A stretch of DNA of 64,000 bases, from the NCBI GenBank assembly GCA_049323455.1, contig JBMONF010000046.1, positions 1-64,000 on the forward strand, read 5' to 3'. Position numbers and translations under genes: made by a program. Positions within the stretch are counted from its first letter, which is position 1; every line of letters starts with the position of its first letter. Below are positions 53,018 through 63,095 of this stretch, one piece after another. Source of the DNA: Hypericibacter sp049323455 (lineage in GTDB: Bacteria > Pseudomonadota > Alphaproteobacteria > Dongiales > Dongiaceae). Below the pieces are notes generated by a model, which had not been told where the DNA came from, ran no database searches, and saw only the letters and a program-made list of their open reading frames with translations.

Positions 53018-53899
53018 ATGAGCATCGATCGCGCCGAGATTGCGGCGCGGCTGGCCGAGGTCGGCTATATCGCCGACCCCGGTCTTGCCACCGCGCTCTG
53101 GCTCATGGATCTGCTGAAGCGCCCGCTGCTCCTCGAGGGGGCGGCGGGCGTGGGCAAGACCGAGGTTGCCAAGGCCCTGGCCGCGTTGCACGGCACGGCG
53201 CTCATTCGCCTGCAATGCTATGAAGGGCTCGACCAGAACGCGGCGCTCTACGAATGGAACTATCAGCGCCAGCTTCTGGCCATCAAGGCGCGGGAGGCGG
53301 CCGGCGAGGATCCCGAGCGCGTCGAGGCGCACATTTTCTCCGAGCCCTATCTGCTCGAACGCCCGCTGCTCGCCGCCATCCGGCAGCCGGCATCGCCGGT
53401 CCTGCTGATCGACGAGATCGATCGCGCCGACGAGGAGTTCGAGGCCTTTCTGCTGGAGGTGCTGTCCGAGTTCCAGATCACCGTGCCGGAGCTCGGCACC
53501 ATCACGGCGGTGTCGATCCCGCGCGTGGTCGTGACCTCGAACGGCACGCGCGAGCTGTCCGACGCGCTGAGGCGGCGCTGCCTTTATCACTATGTGGACT
53601 TTCCCGACGTGGATCGCGAAGCGCGCATCCTGCTGGCGCGGCTGCCGGGGATCGATGCGGCGCTGGCGCTCCAGGTAGCGCGCATGGTGGCCGCCATCCG
53701 CAAGGAGGATTTGCGCAAGGTGCCGGGCGTGGCCGAATCCCTGGACTGGGCGGCGGCGCTGGCCGGGCTCGGCATCGCCGATCTGCGTGAGGCACCCGAG
53801 GCGGTGCATGAGACACTGCTCTGCCTGCTCAAGACCAGCGAGGATCAGCGCAAGATCACCCGCGAAGTGACCGATCGCCTGCTCGGCCGGGTGGCATGA
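53018..53899 (+). CDS. coxD: CoxD-type MoxR AAA+ ATPase
   Basis: AAA+ ATPase needed in Oligotropha for assembling the Mo-Cu site of CO dehydrogenase. Walker A LLLEGAAGVGKTEVAKALA (~37-55), Walker B SPVLLIDEIDRADEEFEAFL (~126), sensor VVTSNGTRELSDALRRRCLY (~169, with arginine finger). 293 aa from ATG 53018. It lies 34 bp after coxL and before coxE, the canonical order of a MoxR ATPase with its VWA partner. Confidence 0.94.
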   Translation: MSIDRAEIAARLAEVGYIADPGLATALWLMDLLKRPLLLEGAAGVGKTEVAKALAALHGTALIRLQCYEGLDQNAALYEWNYQRQLLAIKAREAAGEDPERVEAHIFSEPYLLERPLLAAIRQPASPVLLIDEIDRADEEFEAFLLEVLSEFQITVPELGTITAVSIPRVVVTSNGTRELSDALRRRCLYHYVDFPDVDREARILLARLPGIDAALALQVARMVAAIRKEDLRKVPGVAESLDWAAALAGLGIADLREAPEAVHETLLCLLKTSEDQRKITREVTDRLLGRVA

Positions 53900-53914
53900 T
53901 CAGCGGAATCTGAG

Positions 53915-55117
53915 ATGATGGCGCAGCCTGCGGAGCCGGAAACGAGAACGGTCGGCGCCATGGCGCGCGCCAGGCTGGCCGCCTTCGTGCGCAGCCTGCG
54001 CGCCAACGGATTTACGGTCGGGCTCGCGGAAACCCAGGATGCGTTGCGCGTCCTCAGTTCGCCGGCCGCGGCCCGGCCCCAGCTGCTCGGCGAGGCCTTC
54101 AAGGCGCTGTTCTGCAGCCGCCAAGAGGAATGGGCGCGTTTCGACGAGATCTTCGACGCCTTCTGGCGCGGCCGCGGCATGAAGGTCGCAGTGCGCGCCG
54201 CCGGTCAACCGAAGCCCGGCACCCGGCCGCGGCAACTCGCGCCAGGCGCTCCGGGCGAGGAGCGCCGGCGACCGGCGGAGCGCGGCCTGGCGGTCGAGCG
54301 CGGCGAGGGAACCGGGGAGGAAGAAACGAGCGGGGCGGCCCGTGCGCGCGGCGCCTCGAGCGCCGAAAGCCTGGCCGAAACCGATCTTCGGCATATCGTC
54401 GATGCGGAGGCGCTGGCCGAAGCGCATCGCTTGGCCGAGCGGCTGGCCCGCGCCATGCGCTACCGGCTGACGCGGCGCGAGCGCAGCCGGCGCCATGGAC
54501 GCCGGCTCGATCTGCGCCGCACCATCCACCGCAGCATCGGGCGCGGCGGCACGCCGCTCGATCTGGTCCGGCGCCGGCGCAAGGACAAGCCGCTGCGCCT
54601 GGTCGTGCTGCTCGACGTGTCGGGCTCGATGAGCCTCTATTCGACGGTCTTTGCGCGCTTCCTGCACGGTTTGGTGGCGTGCTCGCACGAGGCCGAGGCC
54701 TATCTGTTCCACACCCGCCTGGTTCATATTTCCGACGCCTTGCGCGAGCGCGACCCCGAGCGCGCGGTGGAGCGGCTGGCGCTGATGGCGCAAGGCTGGT
54801 CGGGCGGCACGCGGATCGGCGAGTGTCTGGCTGCCTTCAATCGCTGGCATGCGCCGCGCCTGGTCCATTCCCGCACCGTCGTGATCATCCTGTCCGACGG
54901 CTACGACACCGGCGATCCGGCGGCGCTGGCGCGCGAGATGGCCGCGCTCAAGCGCCGCGCGCGGCGCATCGTCTGGCTCAACCCGATGATGGGCTGGAAG
55001 GACTATGCGCCGGTCGCGGCCGGCATGCAGGCGGCGCTGCCCCATGTCGATCTGTTCGCGCCGGCCCACAATCTCGCCTCGCTCGCGGCGCTCGAGCCCT
55101 ATCTGGCGCGGCTCTGA
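53915..55117 (+). CDS. coxE: CoxE-type von Willebrand factor A domain protein
   Basis: VWA-domain partner of the CoxD ATPase in CO dehydrogenase maturation. N-terminal helical region (FVRSLRANGFTVGLAETQDA), basic linker, then the VWA domain from ~228 with the MIDAS motif VVLLDVSGSMSLYS (DxSxS), GGTRIGECLAAFN (MIDAS threonine) and VVIILSDGYDTGDPA (aspartate). MIDAS intact. 400 aa. 4 bp before coxF. Confidence 0.93.
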   Translation: MMAQPAEPETRTVGAMARARLAAFVRSLRANGFTVGLAETQDALRVLSSPAAARPQLLGEAFKALFCSRQEEWARFDEIFDAFWRGRGMKVAVRAAGQPKPGTRPRQLAPGAPGEERRRPAERGLAVERGEGTGEEETSGAARARGASSAESLAETDLRHIVDAEALAEAHRLAERLARAMRYRLTRRERSRRHGRRLDLRRTIHRSIGRGGTPLDLVRRRRKDKPLRLVVLLDVSGSMSLYSTVFARFLHGLVACSHEAEAYLFHTRLVHISDALRERDPERAVERLALMAQGWSGGTRIGECLAAFNRWHAPRLVHSRTVVIILSDGYDTGDPAALAREMAALKRRARRIVWLNPMMGWKDYAPVAAGMQAALPHVDLFAPAHNLASLAALEPYLARL

Positions 55118-55121
55118 TCCC

Positions 55122-55958
55122 ATGAAGAAGGCCGAGGACATCCTCGATCTGGTGTCGGACTACAAGGCCCGCGGCATGCCCTTCGCGCTCGCCACGGTGG
55201 TGCGCACCGTCGCGGCCACGGCGGCGAAGGCGGGGGCCAAGGCGGTCATCACGCCCGAGGGGAAGATCGCCGGCGGCTGGATCGGCGGCGGCTGCGCGCG
55301 CGCGGCCGTCATCGCGGCGGCACGCGAGGCCTTGGCTGACGGCAAGCCGCGGCTCGTGAGCGTGCAGCCCGAGGATCTGCTGGACGCCCAGGGCTTGCGC
55401 CCGGGCGAGGAACGCGAAGGGGTCGCCTTCGCCAAGAACATGTGCCCCAGCCGGGGCACCATGGACGTCTTCGTCGAGCCGCTGCTGCCGCGGCCCATCG
55501 TCCTCGTGCTCGGCGCGTCGCCCGTCGCGCTCGCCATCGCCGATCTGGCGCGGCGCATCGGCTTCTCGGTGACCGCCGCAGCACCCCCGGACGAGCTCGG
55601 CCTGTTCGGCGATCTCGACGGTCGCATCGACGGCTTCGATCTGCCCGCCCGGGCGGAAGGCGAGCGCTTCGTCGTGGTCGCGACCCAGGGGCGGCGCGAC
55701 TTCGACGCGCTCAAGGCCGCGCTTTCGATCGATGCCGACTACGTCGCCTTCGTCGGCAGCCGCGGGAAAGCTGCGGCCTTGCGCGAGCAGTTGCGGGAGG
55801 CGGGCCTGGCGCCGGCGCAGATCGACCGCCTGCGCGCGCCGGCCGGCCTCGATATCGGCGCGATCGGACCCGAGGAGATCGCGCTCTCGGTGGTGGCGGA
55901 GATCGTGGAGACGCGCCGTCGCGGCCAGCGCGCTGCGGTTAACCATGGCCAAGCGTAA
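55122..55958 (+). CDS. coxF: CoxF/XdhC family maturation protein
   Basis: XdhC/CoxI/CoxF family, which binds and inserts or sulfurates the Mo cofactor of xanthine-oxidase type enzymes. N-terminal XdhC domain: ATVVRTVAATAAKAGAKAVI, GGWIGGGCARAAVIAAARE; C-terminal Rossmann domain: PIVLVLGASPVALAIADLAR, IDADYVAFVGSRGKAAALRE, PAGLDIGAIGPEEIALSVVA. 278 aa from ATG 55122. It is the last recognisable cox gene; coxG, coxH, coxI and coxK do not follow in the window. Confidence 0.92.
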   Translation: MKKAEDILDLVSDYKARGMPFALATVVRTVAATAAKAGAKAVITPEGKIAGGWIGGGCARAAVIAAAREALADGKPRLVSVQPEDLLDAQGLRPGEEREGVAFAKNMCPSRGTMDVFVEPLLPRPIVLVLGASPVALAIADLARRIGFSVTAAAPPDELGLFGDLDGRIDGFDLPARAEGERFVVVATQGRRDFDALKAALSIDADYVAFVGSRGKAAALREQLREAGLAPAQIDRLRAPAGLDIGAIGPEEIALSVVAEIVETRRRGQRAAVNHGQA

Positions 55959-56143
55959 TGCCGGGACGCGGAGCGATTCCAACTCTCCGAGCGAGCTGGG
56001 AACCGCTTCGGCCATGCCCGTGAAACTTTTGTTAAATCAACGTCCTTTCACTTCTCTTTAAACCACCGCTGCGGCACAGTCCGGCGCGGCTTCTCCGCTC
56101 GCAGGGGTTGCGGGCGGGATGCGGCGTGACCAAGGGCGCGGCC

Positions 56144-57379
56144 ATGAGTGCGAGCGCATCGGGCAGCCAGGAAGAGGGGCGGTGGGAGAAGACCATGGCC
56201 AGGATCGATCGGTTCGCGCTTCGCGTTTCGCCCGTCAATTCGTCGACCCGTTGCGCCGAGATCTACGATCGTTTCTGGGCGGACGAGGATCTGATGGCCG
56301 TGCCGGTGGTGGACGAGGGCCTGCCGGTCGGCCTGGTCTATCGCGCCGAGTTCGAGCATCGGCTGGCTCATGCCTATGGCCGCGCGCTCTACGAGCGCAA
56401 GCCGATCGCGACGCTGATGGACACCGAGCCCTTGATTGTCGAGCGCGGCATCGCCATCGAGGCGCTGCAGCATGTCATCGCCTCCGACCGCCCCAGCGCG
56501 CTCTTGCGCGGCTTCATCATCACGGACGAGGGCCGCTATCTGGCGCTCGGCACCGCGCTCTCGCTGCTGCAGGCCTCGCTGGCGCGCACCGAGCAGCGTT
56601 CGCGCGAGCTCGAACGGGCCTATGCCGCTGCGGAATCCGCCAATCGGACCAAGTCGAGCTTCCTCGCCAATATGAGCCACGAGTTGCGCACGCCGCTCAA
56701 CGCCATCATCGGCTTCGCCGAGATCATGCGCGGCGAGGTGCTGGGGCCGCTGCCCGAACGCTACAAGGGCTATGCCGAGGACATCCTGTCGAGCGGGAAC
56801 CATTTGCTCGGCATGGTCAACGATCTTCTCGACATGGCGAAGATCGAGGCCGGCCGCTACGAGTTGCACGAGGCGTGGATCCGGATCGGCGACGCGTTGT
56901 CGGCCGTGGCGCGCATCCTGCGCGGCAGCGCGGAGCGCAACGGCTTGACACTGGTGGTTGAAAGCGACGCCGCCGCCGAGCTCCGGCTCCAGGTGGACGA
57001 GCGGGCCTTCCGACAGATGCTGCTCAACCTGCTGTCGAACGCGATCAAGTTCACCGGACCGGGCGGCCTCGTCACGGCATCGGCGGTGCCGGTCGCGGGC
57101 GGGGCCTTGCGCGTCGAGGTGGCCGACAGCGGCATCGGCATGTCGCCGGAGCATATCCGGATCGCGCTCACGCCCTTCGGCCAGGTGTCGGTCGATCTCA
57201 ACCGGCGTCATCAGGGCACCGGCCTCGGCCTGCCCTTGGTGAAGTCGCTGATGGAGCTGCATGGCGGGCGGCTTGAGATCGCGAGCGAACTGGGCGAGGG
57301 TACGCGCGTGACGCTGCTGTTCCCGGCCCGACGCGTGAGCCGCGTGGCCGAAGCCGGCGCGATATCGGCGGTGGGATAG
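56144..57379 (+). CDS. Sensor histidine kinase (HATPase, HisKA) with unusual N-terminal domain
   Basis: Predicted cytoplasmic sensor kinase. The N-terminal ~130 residues look like a CBS- or PAS-like input domain (DLMAVPVVDEGLPVGLVYRA, ERKPIATLMDTEPLIVERG, ALLRGFIITDEGRYLALG). After a coiled coil come HisKA with SFLANMSHELRTPLNAIIGF (phospho-histidine near residue 180) and a HATPase: LLNLLSNAIKFTGPGG (N box), VADSGIGMSPEHI (G1), GTGLGLPLVKSLMELHGGRL (G2), GTRVTLLFP. No transmembrane helix is evident and no response regulator is adjacent. An ATG at 56195, behind GGGAGAAG, is an equally plausible start; 56144 is the longer choice. Confidence 0.88.
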   Translation: MSASASGSQEEGRWEKTMARIDRFALRVSPVNSSTRCAEIYDRFWADEDLMAVPVVDEGLPVGLVYRAEFEHRLAHAYGRALYERKPIATLMDTEPLIVERGIAIEALQHVIASDRPSALLRGFIITDEGRYLALGTALSLLQASLARTEQRSRELERAYAAAESANRTKSSFLANMSHELRTPLNAIIGFAEIMRGEVLGPLPERYKGYAEDILSSGNHLLGMVNDLLDMAKIEAGRYELHEAWIRIGDALSAVARILRGSAERNGLTLVVESDAAAELRLQVDERAFRQMLLNLLSNAIKFTGPGGLVTASAVPVAGGALRVEVADSGIGMSPEHIRIALTPFGQVSVDLNRRHQGTGLGLPLVKSLMELHGGRLEIASELGEGTRVTLLFPARRVSRVAEAGAISAVG

Positions 57380-57409
57380 GCCATCTCCCGTTTGAATTAA
57401 GCATCCCTT

Positions 57410-57762
57410 CGTCGCCCCCGCGAAGGCGCTAGGGCATGCACACAACGCCCCTTTTTGGTCGTCATCCCGGACGCTAGGCGAGCCCAAAGCCCACTCGGGC
57501 TTTGGGTTTGCGAGCCTTGCGATCCGGGATCCATGGCACCATCAAGCTCGGCATCGGGATGGATCCCGGACAGCTCGGTTTGCCGACGAAATCGAAGATT
57601 TCGGGCAAACCGGCTTCCGGGATGACGACTTATGTGCATGCCCTAGCGCGAAGGCGAGGGCCCAGGGCCGCTGCTCATCGCTTGCTTCTGGGTTCCCAGG
57701 CCGGTTTCGCCGGCGAATTTAAAGGTAGCGGGCGAAGCCCGCGGGCGCGGGAACGACGAAAA
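57410..57762. repeat. Intergenic repeat, family 1 (copy 3), interrupted by a 218-bp element
   Basis: Begins TCGTCGCCCCCGCGAAGGCG and continues, after the inserted element, with GAGGGCCCAGGGCCGCTGC and closes at GCGCGGGAACGACGAAAAG, matching the ends of the family 1 repeats at 13841 and 18586. It contains GCCGGTTTCGCCGGC and GCGGGCGAAGCCCGC stems. No gene in the whole 57380-57797 gap. Confidence 0.65.
57429..57646. mobile_element. MITE-like 218-bp element (copy A) with TIRs and flanking direct repeats
   Basis: Terminal inverted repeats CTAGGGCATGCACA (57429-57442) and TGTGCATGCCCTAG (57633-57646) are perfect over 14 bp. The element is flanked on both sides by the 10-bp direct repeat CGCGAAGGCG (57419-57428 and 57647-57656), as expected of a target duplication. 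Internally it folds into further stems, e.g. CCCAAAGCCC/GGGCTTTGGG and CGGTTTGCC/GGCAAACCG. No transposase is encoded, so mobilisation would need one in trans. A diverged second copy lies at 62702-62912. Confidence 0.7.
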
Positions 57763-57797
57763 GAGGTGCTTCAAACGGGAACCGTTCTAAGCGGGTC

Positions 57798-60704
<2,907 letters not shown>

Positions 60705-60962
60705 GCGTCGGGTTCGGTCGGACGGAGATAGGGGAGGATGAGGGCGGATCATATAGCGTCGGCTCGGGCCAAAGCGACTCCCATGAGGGGTGGCGCGGCC
60801 GTGACGCGGATTTTCGGCCCCGTGGGGTTCGTCCCGGCGGCCGGCGCTGGCCAGAATCGGGCGTGACGGCTCCTGTCGGCTTGCCGTAGAGTCGCAACCC
60901 TATGACAGCGGGCGCTCCAGGGCGCCTTTTCCGGGAAGAACGCAAAGAAAGGACATGATCGG

Positions 60963-61442
60963 ATGGCGGGCTCGGTCAACAAGGTCATTCTCATCGGCAA
61001 TCTGGGGCGCGATCCGGAGATCCGCTCGACCCAGGACGGGACGCGCGTGGCCAATCTCTCGGTCGCGACCTCGGAGAGCTGGCGCGACAAGGCGTCGGGC
61101 GAGCGGCGCGAGCGCACCGAGTGGCACCGCGTCGTGATCTTCAACGAGCGGTTGGTGGAGCTCGCCGAGAAATATCTGCGCAAGGGCTCCAAGATCTATC
61201 TCGAGGGGCAGCTCCAGACCCGCAAATGGACCGACCAGAGCGGCCAGGAGCGCTACACCACCGAGGTGGTGCTGCAGCGCTTCCGGGGCGAGCTCACCAT
61301 GCTCGACGGGCGGGGCGGCGCCGGCGAGGCCGCACCGTCGGAGGCCGAGGAGATGGGTGGGGGCGGCTATGGCGGCGGCGGGCGGTCTCAGCCCGCGACC
61401 CGCGCGCCCGCCGGCGATCTCGACGACGATATCCCGTTCTGA
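60963..61442 (+). CDS. ssb: Single-stranded DNA-binding protein
   Basis: OB-fold protein binding ssDNA in replication and repair. MAGSVNKVILIGNLGRDPEI, VANLSVATSESWRDKASGER, TEWHRVVIFNERLVELAEKY, LRKGSKIYLEGQLQTRKWTD, then a Gly-rich tail and the conserved acidic tip DLDDDIPF that recruits partner proteins. 159 aa. The ATG at 60963 is the family start. Confidence 0.97.
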   Translation: MAGSVNKVILIGNLGRDPEIRSTQDGTRVANLSVATSESWRDKASGERRERTEWHRVVIFNERLVELAEKYLRKGSKIYLEGQLQTRKWTDQSGQERYTTEVVLQRFRGELTMLDGRGGAGEAAPSEAEEMGGGGYGGGGRSQPATRAPAGDLDDDIPF

Positions 61443-61449
61443 GAACGAG

Positions 61450-61479
61450 CGGCCGCTTCAGGGGCGGCCGGCTTTTTCC
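61450..61479 (+). terminator. Rho-independent terminator of ssb
   Basis: Stem CGGCCGC/GCGGCCG (61450-61456, 61464-61470) with a 7-nt loop, followed by GCTTTTTCC, 8 bp after the ssb stop. The 7-bp GC stem and T-run make it a credible terminator. Confidence 0.75.
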
Positions 61480-61547
61480 AAGAAAACACAGCCGGCCAAC
61501 GGCGCGACATCAAACCCGCAAGGGACCCCAGGGAGGAGACGAAGGCC

Positions 61548-62672
61548 ATGGACGGACAGAAATTTGCCCACCACCTCTTGAAAGGCGAGCTCAGCCGGCG
61601 CGAGCTCCATGCAGGGCTCGCCCGCATGGGCCTCGGCATCGCCGCGCTGACCTCGCTGCCGCGGCTGGCGAACGCGGCGCCCAAGCTGGTCGTCTACGAA
61701 TGGGCCGGCTACGACGTGCCGGAGCTGCACCCGGCCTATGTGAAGAAATATGGCGGCAATCCCGACTTCCCGCTCTTCGCCAGCGAGGAGGAGGCCTTGC
61801 AGAAGGTGCTGAGCGGCTTCCAGGTCGATGTCATCCATCCCTGCAGCTACAACGTGCAACGCTGGCGCGACGCCAAGATCATCCAGCCGATCGACGTCGG
61901 CCGCCTCACCAACTACCCCGACATCTGGCCGAAATTCCAGACCATCGCGAAGACGGAATTCGAGGGCAAGAAGTGGTTCGTGCCCTTCGATTGCGGCAAT
62001 TCCTCGATCCTCTATCGCACCGATCTGGTCGACCCCGAAGACGTGAAGGAGCCCTCCTGGGACTTGCTCTTCAACGAGAAATACAAGGGCCGGCTCGCGA
62101 TGTACAACACCGACACGACGCTGATCGAGATCGCGGCGCGCGTGCTGGGCTTCAAGAACTACAACAGCCTTTCGGACGAGCAGCTGGCCCAGGTGAAGCC
62201 CATGCTGCAGAAGCAGCGCGAGGTCCTGCGCTTCTATTGGGACGACGTCTCGCAGATCGAGCAGGCCTTGGCCTCTGGCGAGCTGGTGGCGGCCTATGCC
62301 TGGAACGGCTCGGTCAAGTCGCTCAAGGACCAGGGGGTGCCGGTGGCCTATATGGTGCCCAAGGAAGGCATCCTGACCTGGGTCTGCGGCCTGGTCCGCA
62401 GCGCCAATCCGGGCGGGGACGAGCAGGCCGCCTACGACTTCATCGACGCGATGATCGCGCCGGAGGCGGGCGAGTTCCTGATCACCCAGCAGGGCTACGG
62501 CCATTCCAACCGCAAGACATACGACCGCATCCCCAAGGACGTGCTGGCCAATCTGGGCTTCGACAACCCGGAGGAAAAGTTCGCGCGCGCGGACGTGTCG
62601 GACGAGGCCGAGGAGCCCTATCGCTCGAAATACATCCAGCTCGTCAACGAGATCAAAGCGGGCGTGAACTGA
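61548..62672 (+). CDS. Extracellular solute-binding protein, spermidine/putrescine type, Tat-exported
   Basis: Periplasmic binding protein of an ABC importer (PotD/PotF-like). A twin-arginine signal is likely: SRRELHAGLARMGLGIAALT ending at a LANA-A site (~42). Mature part: KLVVYEWAGYDVPELHPAYV, ASEEEALQKVLSGFQVDVIH, VPFDCGNSSILYRTDLVDPE, YWDDVSQIEQALASGELVAA and YAWNGSVKSLKDQGVPVAYM fit the family. 374 aa. GGGAGGAGACG precedes the ATG. No permease or ATPase gene is adjacent, so this is an orphan binding protein and its ligand is a guess. Confidence 0.9.
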   Translation: MDGQKFAHHLLKGELSRRELHAGLARMGLGIAALTSLPRLANAAPKLVVYEWAGYDVPELHPAYVKKYGGNPDFPLFASEEEALQKVLSGFQVDVIHPCSYNVQRWRDAKIIQPIDVGRLTNYPDIWPKFQTIAKTEFEGKKWFVPFDCGNSSILYRTDLVDPEDVKEPSWDLLFNEKYKGRLAMYNTDTTLIEIAARVLGFKNYNSLSDEQLAQVKPMLQKQREVLRFYWDDVSQIEQALASGELVAAYAWNGSVKSLKDQGVPVAYMVPKEGILTWVCGLVRSANPGGDEQAAYDFIDAMIAPEAGEFLITQQGYGHSNRKTYDRIPKDVLANLGFDNPEEKFARADVSDEAEEPYRSKYIQLVNEIKAGVN

Positions 62673-62701
62673 GCCCGGGAGCGCTGCCCGTTTCCGGGTT
62701 G

Positions 62702-62912
62702 GGGCGTGCACATATCTTCTTGTCGTCCCGGAAGCCGGTTTGCCCGAAATCTTCGATTTCGTAGGCAAACCGAGCTATCCGGGACCCATCCCGACGCCGA
62801 GCTCGATGTCGCCCTGGGTCCCAGATCGCAAGGCTCGCAACCCCAAAGCCCTGGCGGGCCTTGGGCTCGCCCAGCGTCTGGGACGACGAATGGAGGAGCC
62901 TTGTGCACACCC
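62702..62912. mobile_element. Copy B of the MITE-like element, opposite orientation
   Basis: Diverged copy of the 57429-57646 element. Its plus strand matches the minus strand of copy A, well over 80 percent identical by eye in the ~170-bp core, with the shared segments CCGGTTTGCCCGAAATCTTC and ATCGCAAGGCTCGCAA. Ends GGGCGTGCAC (62702-62711) and GTGCACACCC (62903-62912) are imperfect TIRs. No flanking direct repeat is obvious, so it is probably older. Confidence 0.65.
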
Positions 62913-63095
62913 ATCGGCGGCCTTTTCAAAGGGGCCATCGGCGGGTCTTTTTTCGACTGGGTCCGGGGCGGTTTGCAGGCCCTTCCCGAACCCCCATTGG
63001 CGTTGTTCGCAGGTGCGAAATCTGCTACAAATCAGGTGCCAGACTCGGGCTTCGAAGCCCTCATATAACGCATTGATTTTTCAGGCCAATATCCG
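62913..63095. other. gyrA upstream region
   Basis: No gene. It holds the probable gyrA promoter at 63003-63031 and a GGGCTTCGAAGCCC hairpin (~63048-63061) in the leader just before an AT-rich patch. The hairpin could be regulatory; nothing more is recognisable. Confidence 0.4.
63003..63031 (+). promoter_or_regulatory. Possible promoter of gyrA
   Basis: TTGTTC (63003-63008), 17 bp, TACAAA (63026-63031), 64 bp before the TTG start of gyrA. Motif match only. Confidence 0.4.

Noticed and set aside
57397..57639. Small minus-strand protein similar to a plus-strand one at 62706-63068
   Set aside because: The protein similarity reflects two copies of a non-coding palindromic element; both frames are interrupted differently at the ends and lack ribosome-binding sites.
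60705..60962. LexA (SOS) box between uvrA and ssb
   Set aside because: I looked for the alphaproteobacterial GTTC-N7-GTTC pattern on both strands and found only isolated GTTC/GAAC half-sites.
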